From contig NC_021915.1 in the NCBI RefSeq assembly GCF_000442645.1, positions 2,108,001 through 2,172,000 of the forward strand: a DNA stretch of 64,000 bases. The letters are read 5' to 3'. Source of the DNA: Corynebacterium maris DSM 45190 (GTDB taxonomy: Bacteria; Actinomycetota; Actinomycetes; Mycobacteriales; Mycobacteriaceae). The translations under genes were made by a program, and so were the position numbers. The notes beneath the pieces were generated by a model. That model was given only the letters and a program-made list of their open reading frames with translations. It searched no databases and was not told the origin of the DNA. Shown here piece by piece: positions 50,739 through 61,288 of the stretch (its first letter is position 1; each line of letters opens with the position of its first letter).

Positions 50739-52592
50739 ATGTCCAACCAGACCAGTTATCCGGACGACCTCCACCCAGGGCTCGTCCCGGGCATCGGCGT
50801 CGATCAACAACGCAACCGCTTCGGACTCGATAAAATCAGTTTCGCCCTCACGGCGATCCTCATCCTCGCGTTCATCGCTTGGGGCCTGATCAACCCGGAC
50901 TCCGTGTCCACCGTCTCCTCCACGATGTTCTCCTGGGCCATGGAAAACGTCGGCTGGCTGCTCAACATCGTGATGATCCTCGGCATCGTCGTGATGGTCA
51001 TCCTGGCCTTCAGCCGCTTCGGCCGCATCACCCTCGGCCGCGACGACGAAAAGCCCGAATTCTCCCGCTTCTCCTGGGTCGCGATGATGTTCGGCGCCGG
51101 CATCGGCGTCGGCATCTTCTTCTTCGGCCCCTCCGAACCGCTGTGGCACTACCTCTCCCCGCCCCCGGAGACCGTCGACGCGGAGACCCCCGCCGCGCTG
51201 CACCAGGCCATGGCCCAGTCCCACTTCCACTGGGGATTGTCCGCCTGGGCACTGTATTCCCTGGTCGGCGGATCGATCGCCTACTCCATCTACCGCCGTG
51301 GGCGCGTCTCTTTGATCAGTTCGGTGTTCGCTCCCCTGCTGGGCGAAAACAACACGGGCGGGCCCGTCGGCAAGCTCATCGACATGCTCTCGATCGTGGC
51401 CACCCTCTTCGGCACCGCCGCGACCCTCGGCCTGTCCGCCATCCAGATCGGCGAGGGCGTGCGCATCGTCTCCGGCATGAGCCAGGTCGGCAACAACGTC
51501 CTGATCGTCATCATCGCGATTTTGTCGATCGCGTTCATCTTCTCCGCCGTCTCCGGCGTGGCCCGTGGCATCCGCTACCTGTCCAACGTCAACATCACGC
51601 TCACGCTGGCCGCCGTCGCCTTCGTGTTCCTGGCCGGGCCGACGCTCTTTTTGCTCAACCTGATTCCCTCCGGCACCCTGACTTACTTCGACGAGCTGCT
51701 GGCCATGATGGGCAAATCCCTGTCCTGGGGTGCGGAGACCGTCGAGTTCCAGGGCGCCTGGACCGCCTTCTACTGGGCGTGGTGGATCGCCTGGACCCCG
51801 TTCGTCGGCATGTTCATCGCGCGCATCTCCCGCGGCCGCACCCTGCGTGAGTTCGCCCTGGTGTGCATGGCGGTGCCCACCTTCATCCTCATCCTGGCCT
51901 TCACCGTCTTCGGCGGTGCGGCCATCGTCTTCAACCGCGAGGGCGTCGCCGGCTTCGACGGCAGCTCCTCCTCCGAGCAGGTGCTCTTCGACATGTTCGC
52001 TCAGCTGCCGCTGTCGCAGGTCACGCCGTTCATCCTCATCCTCATCCTGGCGATCTTCTTCGTCACTTCCGCGGACTCCGCTTCCACGGTGATGGGCACG
52101 ATGTCCACGCGCGGCAACCCGACCCCGAACCGCTTCGTCGTGGTCTTCTGGGGCCTGTGCATGGTCGGCATCGCCATCGTCATGCTGTTGGCCGGCGGCG
52201 AGGACGCCCTGTCCGGACTGCAGAACCTGACCATCCTCATCGCCCTGCCGTTCTGTCTGGTGCTGCTGGGCATGATGGTCTCCTTCGTCAAGGACTTGAG
52301 CACCGACCCCTCCGCCATCCGCCGCACCTATGCCCGCACCGCCGTCGACAACGCCGTCGTCCGCGGCCTGGAGACGCACGGCGACGACTTCGAATTCGCC
52401 GTCGCCGAGGCCCCCGAGGGCCGCGGCGCGGGCGCGGACTTCGACTCCACCGCCGAGAACGTCACCGAGTGGTACCGCCGCAAGGACGAGGACGGCAACG
52501 ACGTCGGCTACGACTACGAAACCGAAACCTGGTCCGACGGATGGGAGCCCAACCCGGACCCCAAGGAAGAAAAAACCACTCCCAAGGAGTAG
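50739..52592 (+). CDS. lcoP: BCCT-family compatible-solute carrier LcoP
   Basis: A second Na+-coupled betaine/ectoine carrier, 617 residues, with 12 membrane segments. BCCT motifs are GAGIGVGIFFFGPSEPLWHY and FYWAWWIAWTPFVGMFIARI. The tail of about 80 residues is acidic and Pro-rich, with no runs like those of ectP. By position (between the sulfur genes and lepA) it fits LcoP of C. glutamicum; BetT-like choline carriers are the alternative. The ATG lies four bases after TACA and has no good ribosome binding site, so the mRNA may be leaderless. Confidence 0.8.
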   Translation: MSNQTSYPDDLHPGLVPGIGVDQQRNRFGLDKISFALTAILILAFIAWGLINPDSVSTVSSTMFSWAMENVGWLLNIVMILGIVVMVILAFSRFGRITLGRDDEKPEFSRFSWVAMMFGAGIGVGIFFFGPSEPLWHYLSPPPETVDAETPAALHQAMAQSHFHWGLSAWALYSLVGGSIAYSIYRRGRVSLISSVFAPLLGENNTGGPVGKLIDMLSIVATLFGTAATLGLSAIQIGEGVRIVSGMSQVGNNVLIVIIAILSIAFIFSAVSGVARGIRYLSNVNITLTLAAVAFVFLAGPTLFLLNLIPSGTLTYFDELLAMMGKSLSWGAETVEFQGAWTAFYWAWWIAWTPFVGMFIARISRGRTLREFALVCMAVPTFILILAFTVFGGAAIVFNREGVAGFDGSSSSEQVLFDMFAQLPLSQVTPFILILILAIFFVTSADSASTVMGTMSTRGNPTPNRFVVVFWGLCMVGIAIVMLLAGGEDALSGLQNLTILIALPFCLVLLGMMVSFVKDLSTDPSAIRRTYARTAVDNAVVRGLETHGDDFEFAVAEAPEGRGAGADFDSTAENVTEWYRRKDEDGNDVGYDYETETWSDGWEPNPDPKEEKTTPKE

Positions 52593-52602
52593 TTCTGCAC
52601 GC

Positions 52603-53976
52603 ATGATCCTCGCGCTGGACCTGGGCACCTCGGGTGCGAAAGCCGCCCTCATCGACCCCGCCGACGGCTCCTACCACGGCGAGGCTTTCGAGCCGTACCC
52701 CACGGACACGGGCGCAGACGGCCGCGTCGAGCAACACCCCGCCGACTGGGTCGCCGCCGCCCGCGCCTGCGCCGCCCGCCTGCCCGGGGCGGACGCCATC
52801 GCGTTGACCGGCCAAATGCAAGATCTGATCTGTCTGGACGCCGACGGGTCGCCGATGGCCCCGGCCGTGTTGTACTCCGACACCCGCGCCCGCGCCGAGG
52901 CCGACGCCCTGCACCGCGCCCTCGGCGACTGGAACCGGATCACCGGCAACGAACAGTCCGCCACCTCGAATGCGGCGATGTTCGTGCGCGCGGGGCTCAC
53001 GCCGGCGCGCATTCTGTTTTCCCCGTCCGGCTACCTCGCCCACCACCTCGGCCTGGGCGCGCACGTGGACTCCACCACCGCCTCCACGACGGGGCTCATC
53101 GACGCCGCCACCGGCGACTTCTCCCCCGCCGTGTGCCGGGTGGCGGGCGTCACCGCCGACATGCTGCCCGCGATCACCGACGGCCCGCTCGGTGAAGTCG
53201 ACGGCGTCCCCGTGGTGCTCGCCCCCGGCGACGCCGTCGCCACCACCGCCGGCATCGTCGGCCTGGCTCCGGGCGACGACTACGTCTACCTGGGCACCTC
53301 CGGCTGGTACGCCTTCCTCGCCGAAAAAGACGTGGACCTGCCCGGCGCGGTACACCGCCTCGCCGCGCCGGGCGGGCGGCGGTTGCACATCGCCGCGTTG
53401 TCCTCAGCGGGCGCCCTCGCCGACTGGGGCCGGGAGAATCTGTTGGGCGGGGCCTCGCCCGCGGAGGCGGACGCGGTGCTGGCCACCGGTCCGCGCGCCC
53501 CGAGCGGGCTGCTCGCGCTGCCGAGTCTGAGCGGGGAGCGTTTCCCGGTGCGCGACGACGCGCTGGGCGCCGCGATCACCGGCATCCGCGCCACGACGAC
53601 CCCGGCGCAGATGTACCGGGCGCTGCTGGAGTCCGTCGCGTTCGGGCTTTCCCACGCCATGGCCGAGGAGCCCGTCGACCGGCCCCTGCCGGTGGTCGGC
53701 GGCGGGGCGGCCTCGCGCCCGTGGTTGGAGATCCTGGCCGACGTCACCGGGCGTCCGGTGACCCGCGTGAGCACGGGCGGGGACGCCGCCTTGACCGGGG
53801 CGGCGCTCGTCGCCGCGGAGGCGCTGGGCCTGGAGCACGGGATCATGCCGCTGGGCCGCGGCGATGTCGACGCCGTCGCCCCCGACGCTGTGGCCCACGC
53901 GGGCTACCGGGGTCTGCGGGCACGGCATCGACGGCTGTATTCCGCTCTCGGTGATACGGCGGGCCCGCCAGAATGA
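52603..53976 (+). CDS. FGGY-family carbohydrate kinase
   Basis: A xylulokinase/gluconokinase-like enzyme of 457 residues that phosphorylates a sugar or polyol with ATP. The N-terminal ATPase motif is LALDLGTSGAKAALID, followed by ALTGQMQDLICLD and the C-terminal VVGGGAASRPWLEILADVTG. The preserved Gln-Met pair in GQMQ and the order of motifs lean toward XylB. It starts 11 nt after the lcoP stop, though an osmoprotectant link is not obvious. Confidence 0.85.
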   Translation: MILALDLGTSGAKAALIDPADGSYHGEAFEPYPTDTGADGRVEQHPADWVAAARACAARLPGADAIALTGQMQDLICLDADGSPMAPAVLYSDTRARAEADALHRALGDWNRITGNEQSATSNAAMFVRAGLTPARILFSPSGYLAHHLGLGAHVDSTTASTTGLIDAATGDFSPAVCRVAGVTADMLPAITDGPLGEVDGVPVVLAPGDAVATTAGIVGLAPGDDYVYLGTSGWYAFLAEKDVDLPGAVHRLAAPGGRRLHIAALSSAGALADWGRENLLGGASPAEADAVLATGPRAPSGLLALPSLSGERFPVRDDALGAAITGIRATTTPAQMYRALLESVAFGLSHAMAEEPVDRPLPVVGGGAASRPWLEILADVTGRPVTRVSTGGDAALTGAALVAAEALGLEHGIMPLGRGDVDAVAPDAVAHAGYRGLRARHRRLYSALGDTAGPPE

Positions 53977-54004
53977 ATGTCTCCGCGCGCACTTGTTGCA
54001 GAGC

Positions 54005-54010
54005 TACCAT
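54005..54010 (+). promoter_or_regulatory. Leaderless -10 of the permease-like gene
   Basis: TACCAT lies six bases before the GTG at 54017. The overlapping ATG at 54009 is in a dead frame (stop after three codons). Confidence 0.4.
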
Positions 54011-54016
54011 GTGGCC

Positions 54017-55422
54017 GTGACTGTGCTGTTGGCCGTGCTTCCCCTGCTCGTGGTGATCGGGGCATTGTTGGCACGGCGGTCCACCCTGTCGGCGGCGGTG
54101 CTGGGTCTGCTGTCCGCGGTCGTGGTCGCGGCGACGGAGTTCGACCTGTCGTGGGCGAGCGTCGCTGAGCTGGCCGGGAGCTGGTGGCCGCTGGTGGTCG
54201 AGGTCATGGTGATCATCGGCGGCGGCGTGGCCTTCGCGGAAGCCGGGCGGCGCATGGGCGATCAAGCCAGGCTGTCGGAATGGCTGCGCCGTTGCCTGGC
54301 TCCGGGGTGGCGCCTGCCCTGGCGGTGGTGCACGGGGTGACCCCGCTGGCGGAATCACTGACCGGCTTCGGCGTCGGCGTGACCATCGCGGTGCCGCTGC
54401 TGATCGGCCTGGGCTATGCGGGACATAAGGCCGCCCCCATCGGGCTGCTCGGGTTGTGCGCGGTGCCGTGGGGGTCCATGGGGCCGGGCACGCTGATCGC
54501 CGCGGAACTGTCGGGCACCGGTTTCCGGGAACTGGGCGTGATGAGCGCCCTGCTCAGTCTCCCCGTGTTCCTGGGCGCGGGCGTCGCGGCCGCGCTCATC
54601 GCCGCCGAGCGCGGCGACCGGGCCCGGGCGGTCGGGCTGGCGGTGGCCTCCGGGCTGGTGCTGTGGGTGAGTGTGACGGTCGCCAACCTCGTCTTCGGCA
54701 CTGCCCCGGCCGGGGCGGTGGGCGCCGCTGTGACCCTGGCGGTCCACCTGCTCGCCCACCGGCTGCGCCACGGCCGTCGCCTGGCTGTCTCCGCGGCCGA
54801 GCTGCGTGCCCTGGCGCCCTATGGCCTGCTGCTCGGTGGGGTGCTGGCGGCGTCGGTGACGGTGCGTGTCCTCGGGCTCGACGGCACCGGCTGGCGCTAC
54901 CTGGCCTCCCCCGCGCCGTGGCTGGTTCTGACGGCCCTGTTCACGCTGCGCTCTTCGCTTGCCGACGTCGCGCCCACCGCGTCGCACGCGGTGCGCACGT
55001 GGGCGCACGTCGGCCCCGCCACCGCCTTGTTCATCCTGCTCGGGGCGGTGATGTCCGAATCCGGGATGTCGGGGCAAATCGCCGTGGCCCTGGCCGGGCT
55101 CGGCGGCGTCTTCCTGTTCTTCGTCCCCGTCCTCGGGGGCGTGGGCGGGTTCATCACCGGGTCCAACAGCGGGGCCAACGCCATGTTCGCCGGCCCCCAG
55201 GCGCAGGCCGCCGCGGCACTCGGAGCGTCGGTGGCGTCGGCCACGGCCGCGCAGAACGTCTCTGCCTCGCTGCTGACGATGTCCTCGCCCGCCCGAATAG
55301 AGCTGGCGGTGCGTCTATGCCCCGACCCGCCCGCCCGCCGGCCCGTCTTCGTCTGGACACTCGGCATGGCGATCCCGGTCATCCTGGCGTTGTCGGTGCT
55401 CACGGTTGTGCTGGTGGGCTGA
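54017..55422 (+). pseudogene. Lactate-permease-like gene broken by a one-base frameshift
   Basis: The first part, from GTG 54017, reads VTVLLAVLPLLVVIGALLAR and continues to about 54305 with two to three membrane segments. It then hits a stop at 54338-54340. The remainder continues in another frame from about 54306 to 55422, with HGVTPLAESLTGFGVGVTIA and FITGSNSGANAMFAGPQAQ, both hallmarks of the LctP lactate/glycolate permease family. Adding one G to GGGG at 54304-54307 would join the halves as LAPGVAPALAVVHGV. The intact protein would have 468-469 residues. It is either a recent loss, a phase-variable run, or a sequencing error. Confidence 0.75.
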
Positions 55423-55452
55423 CCGGGATAACCCCGCCCGCCGCGGTGGGGC

Positions 55453-55458
55453 TAAAAT
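55453..55458 (+). promoter_or_regulatory. Leaderless -10 of the DUF1275 gene
   Basis: TAAAAT, eight bases from the ATG at 55467, close to the TATAAT consensus. Confidence 0.5.
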
Positions 55459-55466
55459 GCCTGGAC

Positions 55467-56168
55467 ATGAGTGGTTACAGCAAGCGGGAACGCGGCCTGG
55501 CCGCCAGCTACGCGTTCATCGCCGGTTTCGTCGACTCCATCGGCTTTCTCTTTCTCGGCGGCGTGTTCCTGTCCTTCATGTCCGGAAACACCACCCGCGC
55601 CGCCACCTCCCTGGTCAGCGCCGACTGGGACCTGGCGGTCTTGGCCAGCAGCTGCCTGATCCTCTTCCTCGTCGGCGTGATGCAGGGGGCGCTGGTGCGC
55701 CGGCTGGCGCGGCGCTGGGTGCCGCTGCACTGGGTGCGCGACGTCGTGATCGCGAACATGGACATTTTGTTCGTGATCTCCAGCGTCCTCATCCTCATGG
55801 ACCAGCCGCGCATCGGGATCATGTTCGCCTCCCTGGGCATCGGGGCGATGAACTCGATTTTCGAACGCGACGGCGAAGTCGACATCGCGCTGACCTACAT
55901 GACCGGCACGCTGGTGAAAATGGGACAGCGCTTCATCGACACGTTCTTCGGCGGGGCCCACTCCAAGTGGCTGCAGCACTTCGTGATGTGGGCGTCGCTG
56001 TCGGCCGGCGCGATCACCGGGGCCCTGGCCTACCGGGCGGTCGGCGTCCACGCCATCCTCATCGCCACCGGGCTGTGCCTGCTGTTGACCGGGCTCGTGG
56101 AGGTGGTGCGCCTCCACGGGCGACGACGGGGCGTGGTGCGGGTGCATGAGGACGTCGAGCCGCGCTGA
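55467..56168 (+). CDS. DUF1275/YoaK-family membrane protein
   Basis: A 233-residue protein with about six membrane segments and the family start FIAGFVDSIGFLFLGGVFLSFMSGNTTR, then VALTYMTG-like IALTYMTGTLVKMGQRFID. DUF1275 proteins have no settled function; transport is assumed. Its stop lies one base from the lepA stop, convergent. The start is fixed by the -10 and by the lack of protein-like sequence upstream. Confidence 0.85.
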   Translation: MSGYSKRERGLAASYAFIAGFVDSIGFLFLGGVFLSFMSGNTTRAATSLVSADWDLAVLASSCLILFLVGVMQGALVRRLARRWVPLHWVRDVVIANMDILFVISSVLILMDQPRIGIMFASLGIGAMNSIFERDGEVDIALTYMTGTLVKMGQRFIDTFFGGAHSKWLQHFVMWASLSAGAITGALAYRAVGVHAILIATGLCLLLTGLVEVVRLHGRRRGVVRVHEDVEPR

Positions 56169-56169
56169 C

Positions 56170-58017
<1,848 letters not shown>

Positions 58018-58172
58018 TGTCTGGGCTTCAATCCCTTCCTAGTTGAATCCCCCTAACTCTACAGTGACAACACATTTTACTTAAGTGGAGTAACGGTTAG
58101 AGTGGCGATGGGGATGAATTATTCAGACACCCCTCACATTCCCCACCTCGACGTCGAACCAGGATGATCCGC

Positions 58173-58742
58173 ATGAAATTCAGCGGGCGGGCCCGAAACG
58201 CACTTCTTTCGCGCGGCGAAAAACGCAAGGCCACGAAGAAGTCTGCACTAGACCGCGGTCTGGAAGCGCTGCGCAATCAACTGGGCCTCGGTCCGAACGC
58301 GGGCGCAGAAACACCGGAAGACAACTCTCACCGCGGCCATGCCCCGCTCGAAGTCGGCGACACCGACGACCACGCCCGCACCATCTTCTACGCCCCGGAC
58401 CTGGACGGCCAGGCGGACCCGGGGGAGATCGTGTGGTTTTTGGCCCCCGTCGACGCAGCCGCCAAACAGCACTCCGAACGCGCGATGCTGGTCGTCGGAC
58501 GCACCCGCCGCCGCGGCGTCCTCGGCCTGCTGATCTCCCCGAACTCCACGCATTCGCACGACGGCAACTGGATGGAGATCGGCTCCGGCCAGTGGGACTC
58601 GCTGGGCCGCCCCTGCTGGATCCGGCTCGACCGGGTGCTGGAAGTCCCGGACCATGCGTTACGACGCGCCGGGGCGCTGTTCCCCCGCGCCCGCTTCGAG
58701 CGCGTTGCCAGCGCCCTGCGCTCACGTTTCGACTGGAACTAG
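58173..58742 (+). CDS. Solitary PemK/MazF-like protein
   Basis: The 189 residues have an Arg/Lys-rich N-terminal 45 residues and then a PemK/MazF-type beta-barrel: PGEIVWFLAPVDAAAKQHSE, RAMLVVGRTRRRGVLGLLIS, then WDSLGRPCWIRLDRVLEVPD. MazF toxins are endoribonucleases; no antitoxin gene is next to it. Its place between lepA and rpsT suggests a fixed chromosomal gene, perhaps no longer a toxin. The ATG at 58173 has AGGA 8 nt upstream; the ATG at 58164 has none. TAGAGT at 58098-58103 could be its -10. Confidence 0.75.
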   Translation: MKFSGRARNALLSRGEKRKATKKSALDRGLEALRNQLGLGPNAGAETPEDNSHRGHAPLEVGDTDDHARTIFYAPDLDGQADPGEIVWFLAPVDAAAKQHSERAMLVVGRTRRRGVLGLLISPNSTHSHDGNWMEIGSGQWDSLGRPCWIRLDRVLEVPDHALRRAGALFPRARFERVASALRSRFDWN

Positions 58743-58744
58743 GT

Positions 58745-58773
58745 TTGGAACGGGCCCACCGGCCTGCTAAACT
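58745..58773 (+). promoter_or_regulatory. Promoter of rpsT
   Basis: TTGGAA (58745-58750), exactly 17 bp, then TAAACT (58768-58773). Transcription would begin near 58780 and give an untranslated leader of about 135 nt before rpsT. Confidence 0.65.
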
Positions 58774-58914
58774 CCCTGAGGTTATCCTTCATCCGGGAAC
58801 GCCGGTCGGGGCGGGCAGGACCTTGGGTTCGCTCTTCGTAATCGGCGTCGCGTCTCCCAGCGGTGACAAGGGAAAACAGCATCGATTCCGATCTAGTTCA
58901 AGAGGTAGCTCACC

Positions 58915-59178
58915 ATGGCAAACATCAAGTCTCAGCAGAAGCGCAACCTGACCAACGAGAAGGCCCGTCAGCGCAACCAGGCCGTCCGCACCGCTGTGCG
59001 CACCGAGATCCGCAAGTTCCGCGCCCTCGTCGAGGCCGGCGACAAGGCCAAGGCCGAGGAGCAGCTGCGCACCGCTTCCCGCGCGCTGGACAAGTCCGTC
59101 TCCAAGGGCGTCTTCCACCGCAACAACGCGGCGAACAAGAAGTCCGCGATGGCTCTCGCCTTCAACAAGATGGGCTAA
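58915..59178 (+). CDS. rpsT: 30S ribosomal protein S20
   Basis: A primary 16S rRNA-binding protein of 87 residues, all helical and basic. The family pattern is clear: MANIKSQQKRNLTNEKARQR at the start, KSVSKGVFHRNNAANKKSAM near the end. AGAGG lies 9 nt before the ATG. The long leader is of a size seen for autoregulated ribosomal protein genes. A strong terminator follows. Confidence 0.96.
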   Translation: MANIKSQQKRNLTNEKARQRNQAVRTAVRTEIRKFRALVEAGDKAKAEEQLRTASRALDKSVSKGVFHRNNAANKKSAMALAFNKMG

Positions 59179-59202
59179 TCTTTCCGCCTTCGCTTGACGA
59201 CG

Positions 59203-59237
59203 ATCGCCCCGCACCCTGAATCAGGGAGCGGGGCGAT
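59203..59237. terminator. Terminator after rpsT
   Basis: ATCGCCCCGC (59203-59212) pairs perfectly with GCGGGGCGAT (59228-59237); inside it CCCTGA pairs with TCAGGG. TTCTC follows. It also lies 22 bp from the stop of the convergent exporter gene, so it may serve both directions. Confidence 0.82.
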
Positions 59238-59258
59238 TTCTCGTCTGCGCCCGCCTCG

Positions 59259-59906
59259 CTAGTCCACGACGTCGATGACGCCGTTGACCACCAGCACCGC
59301 GCCGGCCACCAGGAAAAACAACCCGGCGACGACGTCGATCCACGGGCCCGCGCGCAGCAACCGGCGGCGCACCGCCTTCGTGGAGATCACCAGGCTGAGC
59401 ACCAGGTGCAGCGCCAACGACGACCACGACAACGCCAAGACCACCGTCACCGCCAGGCCGACCGAAGGACTGCGCGGCAACAGCGGGGCGATCAACGCCG
59501 CCAAGAACAGCACGATCTTCGGGTTCGACAGATTCGTCGTCAACCCCTGCCGGAACGCCTGGCCGAGACTGCCCATCCGGCTCTCCGCGTCCTCCAAGTC
59601 CACGGGCGGGCTGGTGCGGTTGCGCCACCCGCTGGCGAGCATGCCGCGGCCCATCCACAGCAGCCACGCGCCGCCGAGGATCTGAATCACGCCGAGGACC
59701 TCGGGGAAGGCGTTGAGCACCGCCGCCGCGCCGAACACGGTCACGGTGCACCAGAACAGCACGCCTAACTGGATGCCGGCGGTGACGGCCACCGCGTGCC
59801 GGCGCGACTGGGTGGCGGTCCGGGTGATCAGAATGATGTCCGGGCCCGGCGACAACGCGCCGACCAGGTTCAACCCGACCAACGCCGCCAGGTTCGTCAG
59901 AGTCAC
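59259..59906 (-). CDS. LysE/RhtB-family amino acid exporter
   Basis: A 215-residue membrane protein with about six segments and the family pattern LVGALSPGPDIILITRTATQ near the N-terminus and GLTTNLSNPKIVLFLAALIAP in the middle. Relatives export homoserine, threonine, leucine or lysine. The GTG start overlaps the stop of the ankyrin gene (GTGA); longer frames upstream lie inside that gene. Confidence 0.86.
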   Translation of the reverse strand: MTLTNLAALVGLNLVGALSPGPDIILITRTATQSRRHAVAVTAGIQLGVLFWCTVTVFGAAAVLNAFPEVLGVIQILGGAWLLWMGRGMLASGWRNRTSPPVDLEDAESRMGSLGQAFRQGLTTNLSNPKIVLFLAALIAPLLPRSPSVGLAVTVVLALSWSSLALHLVLSLVISTKAVRRRLLRAGPWIDVVAGLFFLVAGAVLVVNGVIDVVD

Positions 59907-60304
59907 TGCTGCCGGGTCAGCCGCGGGAGCAGGTCGGTGCGCCCGAACATCTTTGCGCTGTCCACCGCGTTCGGGTGCCCGGCCAGCGGGTCGGCGTCCG
60001 CCTCCAGCAGCGCCTCGACCACGCCGTCCTCCTTCTTGAAGATCGCCCCCGCGAGCGGGCTCTGGCCGTGGCCGTTGAGCTTGTCCGGGTCGGCGCCTTC
60101 CGCCAGCAACCCCTTGACCAGTTCCTCCCGCCCGCTGTAGGCGGCCAGCATGAGGAAAGTGTTGCCGTCCTGGTTGGCTAAATCGACGTTGACGCCCTGG
60201 CGGACGTACTCCAGCAGCGTCAGGTCCCCCTCGCGGGTCATGGCGAAGAGTTTGGTCACCAGTTCCTGGACATCCTCGGGCAGGGCTTCGGGTTGTTCGT
60301 TCAT
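59903..60304 (-). CDS. Ankyrin-repeat protein
   Basis: A 133-residue soluble protein with two to three ankyrin repeats: DGNTFLMLAAYSGREELVKG, LLAEGADPDKLNGHGQSPLA, GAIFKKEDGVVEALLEADAD. It has no signal peptide. Ankyrin repeats mediate protein contacts; the partner is unknown. It starts 12 bp after the holA stop and overlaps the exporter gene by 4 bp, so the three probably share a transcript. Confidence 0.86.
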   Translation of the reverse strand: MNEQPEALPEDVQELVTKLFAMTREGDLTLLEYVRQGVNVDLANQDGNTFLMLAAYSGREELVKGLLAEGADPDKLNGHGQSPLAGAIFKKEDGVVEALLEADADPLAGHPNAVDSAKMFGRTDLLPRLTRQQ

Positions 60305-60315
60305 GACACCGGAGT

Positions 60316-61251
60316 TTAGCCCGCCAGTTCACTGATGCGGCGCACGGCGTTCTCTATCGCGAACTCGGGGTCCCCGCCCTGGCCTTTGACCTCGGCGTCC
60401 AGGTCCGCCATGAGCACCACCGCCTGACTCACTGATTCGCCCGACCACCGCCGCGCGACGCGCTGAGTTTTTTCCACCAGCCATGGCGCCATGCCGACCG
60501 TGCCCGCCAGCTGCTTGGGGTTGCCGCCGCGGGTGGAATACAACCGGGCGATGCCGCCGACCTTGGAGCTCAGCGCCGCCGCCAACGCCACCGGGGAGAT
60601 GCCCAGCTGCAGGGCGCGCCGCGTGGAGGCCAGCGCCTGGGAGGTCTTGCCCGTCACCGCGAGATCCGCGATGTCGAAGCCGGAGACCTCCGCCACCCCG
60701 GTGTAGTAGGCCCGCACGGTGCCCACGGTGATCTCGCCCTGGGCGTCCGCGATGAGCTGCTCGATGGCCGAGGCCAACTCGCGCAGGTCGGAGCCGACGG
60801 ACTCGAGCAGGGCCTGCACCACGTCGGGGGTGGGGCGGACGCCATGGGCGCGGAACTCCTGCATCACCCAGCCGGTGCGCTGCGAGGGCTTGATCGCCGC
60901 GACGTCGTGGACTTCGGCGATCTTGGAGAATTTGGGCACCAGCGTCTTGGTGCGCCCGCCACCGGAATGCTCGATGAGGAAGTAGATGCCCGGGGCGGGA
61001 TCGCGGGCGGATTTCAGCAGCAGGTCGGCGGCGTCTTTGCCGGCGTCCTCCGTCTTCTGGAAGACGATGGCACGGTCTTCCGCGAACAGCGACGGGCTAG
61101 AGACCTCGATGATTTCGGAGCCGGTGACTTCCCCGGCGCGCATGACGGTGCTTTCCACCTCGGGGCCGAGGCGGTCCAGGATGCGATGGCGGGCCCGCTC
61201 GGCGAGGAATTCGTCGTCGCCGAGGATGAGGTGCACCTGCGGAATGTCCAT
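60316..61251 (-). CDS. holA: DNA polymerase III, delta subunit
   Basis: The clamp-loader subunit that opens the beta clamp. The 311 residues begin MDIPQVHLILGDDEFLAERA, which fixes the start at 61251; the frame stays open to 61539 but that region encodes low-complexity sequence antisense to comEC. Domain order is AAA+-like (HLILGDDEFLAERARHRILD) and then the helical collar (LASAIEQLIADAQGEITVGT). It lies 37 bp after comEC. Confidence 0.9.
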   Translation of the reverse strand: MDIPQVHLILGDDEFLAERARHRILDRLGPEVESTVMRAGEVTGSEIIEVSSPSLFAEDRAIVFQKTEDAGKDAADLLLKSARDPAPGIYFLIEHSGGGRTKTLVPKFSKIAEVHDVAAIKPSQRTGWVMQEFRAHGVRPTPDVVQALLESVGSDLRELASAIEQLIADAQGEITVGTVRAYYTGVAEVSGFDIADLAVTGKTSQALASTRRALQLGISPVALAAALSSKVGGIARLYSTRGGNPKQLAGTVGMAPWLVEKTQRVARRWSGESVSQAVVLMADLDAEVKGQGGDPEFAIENAVRRISELAG

Positions 61252-61288
61252 GCGTTCATGGTGCCACACCGGGGGTGCGGCGCAGACG

